A stretch of DNA of 64,000 nt from Lentzea nigeriaca (GTDB lineage: Bacteria > Actinomycetota > Actinomycetes > Mycobacteriales > Pseudonocardiaceae). The DNA is taken from the NCBI RefSeq assembly GCF_016907955.1, contig NZ_JAFBCX010000028.1, positions 1-64,000 on the forward strand. Direction: 5' to 3'. This document shows positions 49,399 to 57,762 of the stretch, piece after piece (position 1 is the first letter of the stretch; every line of letters starts with the position of its first letter). The position numbers and the translations under genes were made by a program. Under the pieces are notes generated by a model. It had not been told where the DNA came from. It made no database searches and was given only the letters and a program-made list of their open reading frames with translations.

Positions 49399-49812
49399 TC
49401 AGAGGCGGTAGAAGTTCCGGTAGTGGTCCGGAGAGAAGTAGACGACACCGGTGGTGCGGTCGACGACGATCCGGTACGCGTCCCGGCGAGCGTTGCACGC
49501 GCGTGGGTAGACGTCGAACTCCTGGAAGGTGTGGTCGTCGCCCGGCAGCTGGCCGTCGCGGTTCTGGAAGAAGCCGCCCGAGAAGTTGCACTTCCCGTTG
49601 GGCCAGTCGTACCAGTCGCGCGAGCTCGGGTAGCCCATCGACGACCACGTCGAGTTGGCGGAGCGCGCCGCCGAGCAGCGGGACTGGGTACAGGAGTTGA
49701 ACACGTCGGCGCTGGCGGCAGGGGCCATCGCGGTGGTCACGCCGAGCACGGAAGCGACGATGGCGAGCGCGGCGAGCAGGCGGCGCGCCCAGTGTGGTTG
49801 CAGGGATTGCAC
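49399..49812 (-). CDS. Secreted guanyl-specific ribonuclease (RNase Sa/N1 type)
   Basis: 137 aa. GTG 49812 with GGAGGT five bases upstream is a clear start. The signal peptide runs to about residue 35 (APAASADV). The C-terminal 60 residues match microbial N1/T1-type RNases: FFQNRDGQLP, FQEFDVYPR (catalytic Glu), ARRDAYRIV (Arg) and YFSPDHYRNF (His). A cysteine-containing N-terminal section (SCTQSRC, GKCNFS) precedes it. No barstar-type inhibitor gene is seen within the window. Confidence 0.88.
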   Translation of the reverse strand: MQSLQPHWARRLLAALAIVASVLGVTTAMAPAASADVFNSCTQSRCSAARSANSTWSSMGYPSSRDWYDWPNGKCNFSGGFFQNRDGQLPGDDHTFQEFDVYPRACNARRDAYRIVVDRTTGVVYFSPDHYRNFYRL

Positions 49813-50003
49813 TTCAGACCTCCATCGGCAGGGAACCTGGATGTCGTGATCTTGTCTGTTGATCACCACGAGCCGGTGAACGGCAGAGAACCTCCCGCGA
49901 AACGGCTGTGGCCTCTTCACGTTCGCACAGTCGACGCGGTCGTGGGTGGTTTTGGATCAACCAGGGCTCTGAACGCCCGAGTTGATCAACTCCGAACAGC
50001 CGA

Positions 50004-50031
50004 TTGCATGCCCTGCCACCGGGGATAGATT
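50004..50031 (+). promoter_or_regulatory. Sigma70-type promoter, probably leaderless
   Basis: TTGCAT (50004-50009), 16-base spacer, TAGATT (50026-50031). The ATG at 50038 is where transcription would start, so the mRNA is predicted to lack a leader, in keeping with the missing ribosome site. A 14-bp palindrome GAGTTGATCAACTC lies just upstream (49979-49992) and may be an operator. Confidence 0.6.
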
Positions 50032-50037
50032 TGGTTT

Positions 50038-50877
50038 ATGGCAGCACGGAAGCGCTTGGTGGTGCTGTTGGTCCTGTTCACCGCGGCGTGCACGACAGCA
50101 TGTACGGCTGAGCAGGGCGGCAGGCCCTCGCCGGCACCACAAAGGTCTTCCTCCTCACCCGCCGAGGCGGGATCGTCCACAAAGGTGCGCGCCGTTCTCG
50201 ACGGCCGCACCGTGGACCTCGCCGACGGCACCCGCGCGCGCATCTCGTTGCTCGCCGAGCCCTCCTCGTGCGCTGCCGCCGCCGCGCTGGAGTTCGCGAC
50301 GAAGACGTTGCTGGACAAGGATGTTCGCGTGTCCAGCATCACCCCAGGTGAAGTCTCGCTGGTCCTGCCGGACGGCACCGACTTCGCGCTGCTGGCCGTC
50401 CGCAGCGGCATGATGCGGACCTCCGGGGTGGACGGTGGCCCGCTCACCGAGGCGGAGACCAAGGCGCAGCAGGCGAAGCTCGGGCTGTGGTCGCAGGACT
50501 GTCCAACGTCGACATCGCCACCTGCGCCGATCACGACCACTCCGCCTCCACCGGCGCCCCCTTGTGTCGTCGTGTACCGGGTCAACAGTGAATGGCCCGG
50601 CGCGTTCCAGGCCGAGGTGACGGTGCGCAACGTCAGCGGTGCGCTGATCAACGGCTGGACGCTGCGCTGGCGGTTCGCCGACGGGCAGACCGTGACGCAG
50701 CTGTGGAACGCCACGGTGTCCCAGTCCGGCGCGGACGTGACGGTCACCAACGCCGCCTACACCGCGTTGATCGTGCCCGACGGTTCGGTCTCGGTCGGCT
50801 TCAACGGCTCGGTGACCGGCCCCAACTCCGCTCCGGCCGCCTTCACCCTGAATGGTGCGCCCTGCACCACCGGCTGA
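50038..50877 (+). CDS. Lipoprotein with degenerate SNase-like domain and CBM2-like domain
   Basis: 279 aa. Lipoprotein signal (lipobox likely TAAC or TTAC). Residues about 48-140 resemble a staphylococcal-nuclease OB-fold: VRAVLDGRTVDLADGTRARISLL, AALEFATKTLLDKDVRV, GMMRTSGVD. The usual catalytic arginines are only partly present. A Pro/Thr linker (TSTSPPAPITTTPPPPAPP) leads to a C-terminal CBM2-like module (CVVVYRVNSEWPGAFQAEVTVRN, INGWTLRWRF, WNATVSQSGADVTVTNAAY; each block split where long). It probably binds polysaccharide outside the cell. Whether it cuts nucleic acid is doubtful. Confidence 0.68.
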   Translation: MAARKRLVVLLVLFTAACTTACTAEQGGRPSPAPQRSSSSPAEAGSSTKVRAVLDGRTVDLADGTRARISLLAEPSSCAAAAALEFATKTLLDKDVRVSSITPGEVSLVLPDGTDFALLAVRSGMMRTSGVDGGPLTEAETKAQQAKLGLWSQDCPTSTSPPAPITTTPPPPAPPCVVVYRVNSEWPGAFQAEVTVRNVSGALINGWTLRWRFADGQTVTQLWNATVSQSGADVTVTNAAYTALIVPDGSVSVGFNGSVTGPNSAPAAFTLNGAPCTTG

Positions 50878-50882
50878 GGGTC

Positions 50883-50897
50883 TTCCACTGAGTGGAA
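50883..50897. promoter_or_regulatory. Palindromic operator before pcaH
   Basis: TTCCACT-g-AGTGGAA is a perfect 7+7 palindrome centred 54 bases upstream of the pcaH GTG. It resembles the TGGAA/TTCCA half-sites known for IclR-type regulators. A TAGCGT box at 50930-50935 could be the -10 of a leaderless pcaH transcript, placing the palindrome in an activator position. It is unlike the catC/IclR palindrome at 24307-24323. Confidence 0.65.
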
Positions 50898-50943
50898 AAC
50901 AATGGTCGACGGGAACCGGGGCACATCCCTAGCGTTCGATCGC

Positions 50944-51681
50944 GTGACGATCAGCCAGCACGAGATCAGCGACGAGATCGCGAAGATCCAGGCCGACTCA
51001 CCGAAGGGTGCGCCGCTGCTGGACTTCCCGCCCTACCGCAGCAGCCTGCTGCGGCACCCGACCAAGGAGCTCCAGTTCGTCGACCCCGAGGGCGCCGAAC
51101 TGCTCGCCCCGGTCTTCGGCCACTCGGACGTGGCGCCGATCGAGGCGGACCTGACGATCCAGCGCGGTGGCGAACCCATCGGCGAACGCATCCGCGTGCA
51201 CGGCCGGGTGCTCGACGGCGACGGCCGCCCGGTGCGCCGCCAGCTCGTCGAGATCTGGCAGGCCAACGCCGCCGGCCGCTACACCCATCAGGGCGACCAG
51301 CACCCGGCGCCGCTGGACCCTCACTTCACCGGCGTCGGCCGGTGCCTGACCGACGACGACGGCTGGTACTCGTTCACGTCGATCAAGCCGGGCCCCTACC
51401 CGTGGCGCAACCACCACAACGCCTGGCGGCCCGCGCACATCCACTTCTCGTTGTTCGGCACCGACTTCACCCAAAGACTGATCACGCAGATGTACTTTCC
51501 CGGCGACCAGCTGCTCGCGCTCGACCCGATCGCCCAGTCGATCACCGATCCCGCCGCGCTGTCCCGGCTGATCGCCACCTACGACCACGAGCAGTCCGAG
51601 CACGAGTGGCTGCTCGGCTACCGCTGGGACATCGTGTTGACCGGCAGCCACGCGACCTACCTGGAGCCGTCCGATGACTGA
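50944..51681 (+). CDS. pcaH: Protocatechuate 3,4-dioxygenase beta subunit
   Basis: 245 aa. YRSSLLRHPTKEL, GERIRVHGRVLDGDGRPV, VEIWQANAAGRYTHQGDQ and the iron ligands in YSFTSIKPGPYPWRNHHNAWRPAHIHFS (Tyr, Tyr, His, His; split YSFTSIKPGPYPW / RNHHNAWRPAHIHFS) are in place. With PcaG it cleaves protocatechuate to 3-carboxymuconate. GTG 50944 gives the usual MTISQHEI start; an upstream ATG at 50902 is not supported by homology. It heads the operon pcaHGBDCIJ-pobA. Confidence 0.96.
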   Translation: MTISQHEISDEIAKIQADSPKGAPLLDFPPYRSSLLRHPTKELQFVDPEGAELLAPVFGHSDVAPIEADLTIQRGGEPIGERIRVHGRVLDGDGRPVRRQLVEIWQANAAGRYTHQGDQHPAPLDPHFTGVGRCLTDDDGWYSFTSIKPGPYPWRNHHNAWRPAHIHFSLFGTDFTQRLITQMYFPGDQLLALDPIAQSITDPAALSRLIATYDHEQSEHEWLLGYRWDIVLTGSHATYLEPSDD

Positions 51682-52165
51682 AACCCCTGGCCAGACGGTC
51701 GGGCCGTTCTTCCACCACGCGCTCGCCTATCCGGGCGACTCCGAGCTGGTGCCCTTCGGGTCGGCCGGATCCGTGGTGTTGCACGGGTACGTCTACGACG
51801 GCGCCGGGAACGCGGTGCCGGACGCGATGATCGAGATCCGGCAGGCCGACGCGTCCGGCGTGGTGCCCGCCGTCGGTGGCTCGCTGCGGCGCGGCGGGGC
51901 CGCGTTCACGGGCTGGGGCCGGTCCTGCACCGACGCGGCCGGGCACTACTGGTTCAGCACGGTCGAGCCGGGGCTGCCGTTCTTCGCGGTGACGGTGTTC
52001 GCCCGCGGGCTGCTCGACCGGTTGTTCACGCGGATCTACCTGCCGGGTGCCGCGAACGCGGTGGACGGGCTGGTCGCCGCGCGCGAGGCGGACGGCCGGC
52101 TTCGGTTCGACATCCACCTGCAGGGGCCGTCCGAGACGGTGTTCCTCAAGTTCCCGCGGACCTGA
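51674..52165 (+). CDS. pcaG: Protocatechuate 3,4-dioxygenase alpha subunit
   Basis: 163 aa, somewhat shorter than the usual 190-200. ETPGQTVGPFFHHAL is the family start, then GYVYDGAGNAVPDAMIEIRQAD and FAVTVFARGLLDRLFTRIYL. The alpha subunit lacks iron ligands, as normal, and partners PcaH. ATG overlaps the pcaH stop by eight bases. Confidence 0.95.
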   Translation: MTETPGQTVGPFFHHALAYPGDSELVPFGSAGSVVLHGYVYDGAGNAVPDAMIEIRQADASGVVPAVGGSLRRGGAAFTGWGRSCTDAAGHYWFSTVEPGLPFFAVTVFARGLLDRLFTRIYLPGAANAVDGLVAAREADGRLRFDIHLQGPSETVFLKFPRT

Positions 52166-52167
52166 TC

Positions 52168-53283
52168 GTGCTGCCGGGTTCGTATCGCGCTGCCGGACTG
52201 GTGGAGGACGCCGCGCTGGTCAGGGCGATGCTGGACGTCGAGGTCGCGTGGGCGCGGGTGCTCGGCACCGAGGTCTCGCTCGGGTCCTGGGAGCCCTCGC
52301 TGGACCCGGTCGAGGTCGAGGCCGCGGGAAATCCGGTGTTGCCGCTGGTCTCGGCCTTGCGGGAACGGGTTTCCGGTCCAGTCCACACTGGACTCACCAG
52401 TCAGGACGTGCTGGACACGGCGTTGATGGTGCTGGCCCGCAGGGTGCTGGGCCGCGTCTCCGGGGATCTGCGACTGGCCGGCGCGGCGCTGGCCCGGCTG
52501 GCCGACGAGCACCGGTCGAGCGTGATGGCCGGGCGGACGCTCACGCAGTTCGCCGTGCCGATCACGTTCGGGCTGAAAGCCGCGCGCTGGCTGGTGGGGG
52601 TGCTGGACGCCCTCGACGAACTGGACGTGGTGTCGCGGAACCTGCCGGTGCAGTGCGGAGGTGCGGCGGGGACGCTGGCCAAGGCGGCGTCGGTGGTGGA
52701 CCCGATCGCGGCGGCTTCGGCGTTCGCCGGCCACCTGGGACTCGTGTGGCCGGGCCTGCCTTGGCACACCTACCGCGCTCCGGTCACGCGGCTCGGCGAC
52801 GCGTTGGTGCGTACGTGCGACACGCTCGGCGTCATGGCCGCGGATCTGCTCACGCTGGGACGCCCGGAGATCGGTGAGATCAGTGAGGGCTCGGTGGCCG
52901 GGCGGGGCGGGTCGTCGACCATGCCGCACAAGCGGAACCCGGTGTTGTCGGTGCTGGTGAACAGCGCCGCGCTGCAGGCTCCGCAGCTGGGATCCCAGCT
53001 GCACCTGTGTTCGGCGCGGGCCGTGGACGAGCGGCCTGATGGGGCTTGGCATGCGGAGTGGCCCGCCTTGCGCGCGTTGCTGGAGCTGACAGTCGTGGCG
53101 GCGTCGCAGGCGGCTGAACTGGTTGAGGGACTTGAGGTGCACTCGGACGTGATGGCGCGCAGGGCTGCAGAAGCCGCCGGTGAACTGCTGGCCGAGCGGG
53201 GTGGCGGCACGGATCCGGCTGCGTATCTCGGGGCAGCTGAGTCCTTTGTGGACGATGTGCTGAAGCGGTGGGAGGCCCGGTGA
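52168..53283 (+). CDS. pcaB: 3-Carboxy-cis,cis-muconate cycloisomerase
   Basis: 371 aa of the fumarase/aspartase superfamily; the family block GGSSTMPHKRNPV lies at about residues 249-261, after HTGLTSQDVLDTALM and FGLKAARWLVGVLDAL. It lactonises 3-carboxymuconate to 4-carboxymuconolactone. It is shorter than many homologs (about 400-450), lacking part of the C-terminal domain. GTG start three bases after pcaG. Confidence 0.93.
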   Translation: MLPGSYRAAGLVEDAALVRAMLDVEVAWARVLGTEVSLGSWEPSLDPVEVEAAGNPVLPLVSALRERVSGPVHTGLTSQDVLDTALMVLARRVLGRVSGDLRLAGAALARLADEHRSSVMAGRTLTQFAVPITFGLKAARWLVGVLDALDELDVVSRNLPVQCGGAAGTLAKAASVVDPIAAASAFAGHLGLVWPGLPWHTYRAPVTRLGDALVRTCDTLGVMAADLLTLGRPEIGEISEGSVAGRGGSSTMPHKRNPVLSVLVNSAALQAPQLGSQLHLCSARAVDERPDGAWHAEWPALRALLELTVVAASQAAELVEGLEVHSDVMARRAAEAAGELLAERGGGTDPAAYLGAAESFVDDVLKRWEAR

Positions 53284-54023
53284 CCGTCGAACTGACCCTG
53301 ACGAGGCTTGCCGGTTCCGAGGACTCGGCACGGCTGCTGGTCGTCGGGCCTTCGCTGGGAACGTCCGTCGCGCTGCTGTGGCGGGACTGCGCGGCGGCGC
53401 TGAGCGGGTTCGAGGTGATCGGCTGGGATCTGCCCGGCCACGGCTCTGGCAAGCCTGCCACGGAGCCGTTCACCGTGCCTGACATCGCCGACGAGCTGAC
53501 AAAGCGCATCGAAGCGCTGGCCGGTGGAAGGTCCGTCGCGTACGCCGGGGTGTCGTTCGGCGGTGCTGTCGGGTTCGAGCTGGCGACGCGCGGCGGGAGT
53601 CCGTTCGAGGTGGTCGTGTGCATCGGTGCGGCGCCGCGGATCGGCGAGCCGGCGATGTGGCGAGAGCGGGCGGCGCTGGTGCGCAGGGCCGGGACGCCGG
53701 TGATGGTCGAGGGTTCGGCGCAGCGGTGGTTCGCGCCGGGGTTCGTCGAGCGTGCGCCGCGGGTCGCGGGCACGTTGCTGCGGGCGTTGGCCGACACGGA
53801 CAAGGAGTCGTACGCGTTGGCCTGTGAGGCGTTGGGCTTCTACCAGCCAGGCGAAGCGGTGAAGCCCGTGCGGGTGTTGGTGGGAGAGCACGACGTCGTG
53901 GTGTCGCCGGAGACAGCTGATCGGGTGCTCGTGGGATGTGGACATCTGCCGCCCGCCGAGGATCCGGCGGGCGTGGCGGCGGTGTTGATCGAGGAGATGC
54001 GGTGTCCTACGACGACGGCATGA
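53280..54023 (+). CDS. pcaD: 3-Oxoadipate enol-lactonase
   Basis: 247 aa alpha/beta hydrolase: VVGPSLGTSVALLW, VIGWDLPGHGSGKP, the nucleophile elbow YAGVSFGGAVGFEL, VLVGEHDVVVSPET with the acid and GCGHLPPAEDP with His. It opens the enol-lactone to 3-oxoadipate. In many actinomycetes PcaD is fused to PcaC (PcaL); here the genes are separate but overlap by 22 bases, which looks like the unfused counterpart. GTG overlaps the pcaB stop. Confidence 0.92.
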   Translation: MTVELTLTRLAGSEDSARLLVVGPSLGTSVALLWRDCAAALSGFEVIGWDLPGHGSGKPATEPFTVPDIADELTKRIEALAGGRSVAYAGVSFGGAVGFELATRGGSPFEVVVCIGAAPRIGEPAMWRERAALVRRAGTPVMVEGSAQRWFAPGFVERAPRVAGTLLRALADTDKESYALACEALGFYQPGEAVKPVRVLVGEHDVVVSPETADRVLVGCGHLPPAEDPAGVAAVLIEEMRCPTTTA

Positions 54024-54361
54024 AGGTTCGGCGTGAGGTGCTGGGTGACGCGCATGTGGACAGCGCGGCGCCGGACGAGTTCACGCGGGACTTCCAGGAC
54101 TTCATCACGCGGTACGCGTGGGGCGAGATCTGGACGCGGCCGGGGCTGGACCGCCGGATGCGGAGTGCGGTCACGCTGACGGCACTGATCGCGCGAGGGC
54201 ATTGGGAGGAGCTCGCGCTGCACGTGAAAGCCGCGCGGCGCAACGGGTTGAGCGTCGACGAGATCGGTGAGGTGATCCTGCAGAGCGCGATCTACTGCGG
54301 AGTGCCTTCCGCCAACCACGCGTTCTCGGTCGCGCGGCAGGCCCTGAAGGAGGAGGCGTGA
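54002..54361 (+). CDS. pcaC: 4-Carboxymuconolactone decarboxylase
   Basis: 119 aa. MKVRREVLGDAHVDSAAPDEFTRDFQDF (split MKVRREVLGDAHV / DSAAPDEFTRDFQDF), YAWGEIWTRPGLDRRMRSAVTL, ARGHWEELALHVKAARRNGL and SAIYCGVPSANHAF with Glu and His of the CMD fold. It decarboxylates 4-carboxymuconolactone to the enol-lactone that PcaD opens. GTG lies inside the pcaD end; its stop overlaps pcaI. Confidence 0.94.
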   Translation: MSYDDGMKVRREVLGDAHVDSAAPDEFTRDFQDFITRYAWGEIWTRPGLDRRMRSAVTLTALIARGHWEELALHVKAARRNGLSVDEIGEVILQSAIYCGVPSANHAFSVARQALKEEA

Positions 54362-55002
54362 ACGCGCTGGAGGCCGTGGCGGACACGGCGGACGGCTCGA
54401 CCGTGCTGATCGGCGGGTTCGGGCCTGCCGGTGAGCCGGTGCAGCTCATCGAGGCGCTGCTCGACAGCGGGGCGAAGGAGCTGACGGTGGTCAGTAACAA
54501 CGCCGGGTCCGGTGAGACCGGAATCGCCGCCCTGATCAGGGAGAAGAGGGTGGTGAAGATCGTGTGTTCGTATCCGCGGCAGGTCGACTCGCGGCACTTC
54601 GACGAGGCGTACCGGGCCGGGCGGATCGAGCTGGACCTGGTGCCGCAGGGCAACCTCGCCGAACGGATCCGGGCAGGTGGCGCGGGCATCGGGGCGTTCT
54701 TCACGCCCACCGGGTACGGGACGATGCTGGCGGAGGGCAAGGAAACCCGCGTGATCGACGGCAAGGGGTACGTGCTGGAGTACCCGATCAAGGGCGACCT
54801 GGCGCTCGTCAGGGCACACCGGGCGGACCGGTTCGGCAACCTCGTCTACCGCAAGACGGGCCGGAACTTCGGACCGATCATGGCCGCCGCCGCGACGACG
54901 ACCGTGGTGCAGGTGGAGGAGCTCGGGGAGATCGATCCCGAACACGTCGTGACGCCGAGCATCTACGTCGACCGGATCGTCCACATCGGACGTGCGGCAT
55001 GA
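54358..55002 (+). CDS. pcaI: 3-Oxoadipate CoA-transferase subunit A
   Basis: 214 aa. TVLIGGFGPAGEPVQLIEALL is the alpha-subunit signature, VVSNNAGSGETGIAALI and VPQGNLAERIRAGGAGIGAFF follow. It is the shorter form, distinct from the 252-aa copy of locus 1. GTG overlaps the pcaC stop. It works with PcaJ to make 3-oxoadipyl-CoA from succinyl-CoA. Confidence 0.94.
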   Translation: MNALEAVADTADGSTVLIGGFGPAGEPVQLIEALLDSGAKELTVVSNNAGSGETGIAALIREKRVVKIVCSYPRQVDSRHFDEAYRAGRIELDLVPQGNLAERIRAGGAGIGAFFTPTGYGTMLAEGKETRVIDGKGYVLEYPIKGDLALVRAHRADRFGNLVYRKTGRNFGPIMAAAATTTVVQVEELGEIDPEHVVTPSIYVDRIVHIGRAA

Positions 55003-55634
55003 TCGACCGGCAGACGCTCGCCAAGCTGGTGGCGGCGGACATCCCGGCAGGGGCGTTCGTGAATCTCGGCATCGGGCAGCCCACCGAGGTCGCCGACCAC
55101 CTCGCGCCGGACAGCGGCGTGGTGCTGCACACCGAGAACGGCATGCTCGGGATGGGCCCGCAGGCGCACGGCGACGACGTCGACCTCGACCTGATCAACG
55201 CCGGCAAGATCCCCGTCACGGAACTGCCGGGGGCGTCGTACTTCCACCACGCCGACTCGTTCGCGATGATGCGCGGCGGCCACCTCGACGTGTGCGTGCT
55301 CGGCGCGTACCAGGTGTCGGCGCGGGGCGACCTCGCGAACTGGCACAGCGGGGCACCGGACGCCATCCCGGCCGTCGGCGGGGCGATGGACCTCGCGGTG
55401 GGCGCGAAGCAGGTGTTCGTGATGATGAACCTGCTGACCCGCGACGGAAAACCCAAGCTGCTGCCGGAGTGCACCTACCCGCTCACCGGACTGCGGTGCG
55501 TGAGTCGCGTCTACACCGACCTCGCGACCTTCCTGATCACCGAGAACGGTGTCGTCGTGCGCGATCTGCACGGCATCGCGTTCGCCGATCTCCAGTCGTT
55601 GCTGGACGTCCCGCTCATCGAGGAGCTGTCATGA
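54999..55634 (+). CDS. pcaJ: 3-Oxoadipate CoA-transferase subunit B
   Basis: 211 aa. FVNLGIGQPTEVADHLAP and VVLHTENGMLGMGP with the catalytic Glu; GGHLDVCVLGAYQVSARGDLAN (split GGHLDVCVLGAYQV / SARGDLAN) and GGAMDLAVGAKQVFV. ATG overlaps the pcaI stop. The next step needs a thiolase, which is absent from this operon and present at 22790-23908. Confidence 0.94.
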   Translation: MIDRQTLAKLVAADIPAGAFVNLGIGQPTEVADHLAPDSGVVLHTENGMLGMGPQAHGDDVDLDLINAGKIPVTELPGASYFHHADSFAMMRGGHLDVCVLGAYQVSARGDLANWHSGAPDAIPAVGGAMDLAVGAKQVFVMMNLLTRDGKPKLLPECTYPLTGLRCVSRVYTDLATFLITENGVVVRDLHGIAFADLQSLLDVPLIEELS

Positions 55635-56821
55635 CGCGCACCCAGGTCGGCATCGTCGGCGCGGGACCCGCCGGGCTGATGCTGTCCCATCTGCTGTCGC
55701 TCAACGGAATCGACAGTGTCGTGGTCGACTGCCGCACGCGGCTGGAGATCGAGAACACCGTCCGCGCCGGCATTCTCGAGGCCGACAGCGCACGGTTGCT
55801 CGTCGACACCGGCGTGTCCGACCGCGTGCTGCGCGACGGACATCCGCACGAGGGCATCGACCTGCGGTTCGGCGGCGAGAGCCACCGCATCGACTTCCGC
55901 GCCCTGGTGGGCGAATCCGTGTGGCTGTACCCGCAGACCGACGTGTTCATGGACCTGGCCAACGCACGCGAACGCGACGGCGGCGACGTGCGGTTCGGCG
56001 TCAGCGACACGACGGTCGACATCGCCGAGCCCGCGATCCGGTTCACCGACAGCGACGGCGTCCGCCGGGAAGTGCGGTGCGATCTGCTCGTCGGCGCGGA
56101 CGGATCCCGGTCGATCTGCCGCGCCGAAGTGCCGGAATCCGTGCGCACGCACAGCTTCCGCGAGTACCCGTTCGCCTGGTTCGGGATCATCACCGAGGCC
56201 CCGCGCAGCGCACCCGAGCTGGTCTACTCGCACTCGCCGCGCGGGTTCGCGTTGATCAGCCAGCGCACCGAGACCCACCAGCGCATGTACTTCCAGTGCG
56301 ACCCGGAGACCGATGCCGAGTCGTGGTCCGCCGACCGGATCTGGGAGGAGCTGCAGGCACGGGTCGCGGGCCCCGACGGCTTCACGCTGAAGGAGGGGCC
56401 GATCACCGAGAAGATGGTGCTGCGTTTCCGGTCGTTCGTCGCGGAACCCATGCGCCACGGCCCTTTGCTGCTCGCCGGCGACGCCGCCCACACCGTGCCG
56501 CCGACCGGCGCGAAGGGGCTCAACCTGGCGCTGCAGGACGTCCGCGTGCTGGCCGAGATCATCGAACGCGCGCTGCTGAAGAACGACACCGACGCCCTCG
56601 ACGAGTACGGGCCGCGTGCGCTGGACCGGGTGTGGAAGGCGCAGCACTTCTCGTACTGGATGACGACCATGCTGCACGCGCTGCCCGATGCGACCGACTT
56701 CGACGTGCGGCGGCAGCTCGGTGAGCTCGCGTCCGTGGTGGCGTCGGAGGCGGGGTCGCGGTTCCTGGCGGAGGGGTACACCGGCTGCTGGCCTGTGTCA
56801 CAACGGAAGGTTAGGCCATAA
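55631..56821 (+). CDS. pobA: 4-Hydroxybenzoate 3-monooxygenase
   Basis: 396 aa. FAD fold QVGIVGAGPAGLMLSHLL, the DG motif LVGADGSRSICRAEVP and the GD motif LLAGDAAHTVPPTGAKGLNLAL are intact. It hydroxylates 4-hydroxybenzoate to protocatechuate, the substrate of PcaGH. ATG overlaps pcaJ, so entry reaction and ring cleavage are cotranscribed, and no separate pobR lies beside it. Confidence 0.95.
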   Translation: MTRTQVGIVGAGPAGLMLSHLLSLNGIDSVVVDCRTRLEIENTVRAGILEADSARLLVDTGVSDRVLRDGHPHEGIDLRFGGESHRIDFRALVGESVWLYPQTDVFMDLANARERDGGDVRFGVSDTTVDIAEPAIRFTDSDGVRREVRCDLLVGADGSRSICRAEVPESVRTHSFREYPFAWFGIITEAPRSAPELVYSHSPRGFALISQRTETHQRMYFQCDPETDAESWSADRIWEELQARVAGPDGFTLKEGPITEKMVLRFRSFVAEPMRHGPLLLAGDAAHTVPPTGAKGLNLALQDVRVLAEIIERALLKNDTDALDEYGPRALDRVWKAQHFSYWMTTMLHALPDATDFDVRRQLGELASVVASEAGSRFLAEGYTGCWPVSQRKVRP

Positions 56822-56891
56822 GGAGTCCTCCGCGCGGATGATGCCCCGCGGCGGACGCGATCTTGAACGGCACCCGCCTAGCCTTCCTCCC

Positions 56892-57761
56892 ATGTTGACT
56901 GTGAGGGGGATCAGCCGGAGCTTCGGCGACCACCGCGTCCTCGACGAGGTGAGTTTCGACGTGAAGCCCGGCAGGATGACCGGCTTCCTGGGGGCCAACG
57001 GATCCGGCAAGACGACGACGATGCGGATCGTGCTGGGGGTGCTCGCCGCGCACGGGGGTTCGGTGAGCTGGCAGGGGAAGCCGGTCACCGGGCAGAACCG
57101 GCCGCAGTTCGGGTACATGCCGGAAGAACGTGGCCTGTACCCGAAGATGAAGGTGCGCGAGCAGATCACGTGGCTCGGGCGGCTGCACGGCGTCGACCGG
57201 ACGGTCGCGCAGCGCAACACCGACCAGCTGCTCGACGACCTGGAGCTGACCGACCGCGCGAACGACCGGCTGGAGCAGCTGTCGCTCGGCAACCAGCAGC
57301 GCGTGCAGATCGCGGCCGCGCTGGTGCACGACCCCGACGTGCTGATCCTGGACGAGCCGTTCTCCGGCCTCGACCCGATCGCCGTCGAGACCGTGCTCGA
57401 CGTGCTGCGCAAGCGGGCCGCGAACGGCGTGCCGGTGCTGTTCTCCAGCCACCAGCTCGCGATCGTGGAACGGCTCTGCGACGACGTCGTGATCATCTCG
57501 AAAGGACGGATCGCGGCGAACGGATCACGCGAGGAACTGCGCAGGACCCACGCGGGAGATCGCTACGAGATCGTCGTCGCCGAGGACGCGGGCTGGATCC
57601 GCGATGTGCCCGGCACGACGCTCCTGGAGCTCGACGGGCCGCGCGCGGTGTTCGAGTCCGAACCCCAGCGGGTGCTCAAGGCCGCTTTGGAACGCGGCGA
57701 GGTCCGCTCCTTCACGCCGGTCGTCCCCACGCTCGACGAGATCTTCAAGGAAGTGATCTGA
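56892..57761 (+). CDS. ABC exporter ATPase, NatA-like
   Basis: 289 aa. Walker A GFLGANGSGKTTTMR, signature QLSLGNQQRVQIAAAL, Walker B VLILDEPFSGLDPIA. After about residue 215 a C-terminal extension (ELRRTHAGDRYEIVVAEDAG...) as in NatA/DUF4162 exporters. The ATG at 56892 has a TAGCCT box upstream and no ribosome site, suggesting a leaderless transcript. The permease follows after one base. Confidence 0.93.
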   Translation: MLTVRGISRSFGDHRVLDEVSFDVKPGRMTGFLGANGSGKTTTMRIVLGVLAAHGGSVSWQGKPVTGQNRPQFGYMPEERGLYPKMKVREQITWLGRLHGVDRTVAQRNTDQLLDDLELTDRANDRLEQLSLGNQQRVQIAAALVHDPDVLILDEPFSGLDPIAVETVLDVLRKRAANGVPVLFSSHQLAIVERLCDDVVIISKGRIAANGSREELRRTHAGDRYEIVVAEDAGWIRDVPGTTLLELDGPRAVFESEPQRVLKAALERGEVRSFTPVVPTLDEIFKEVI

Positions 57762-57762
57762 G

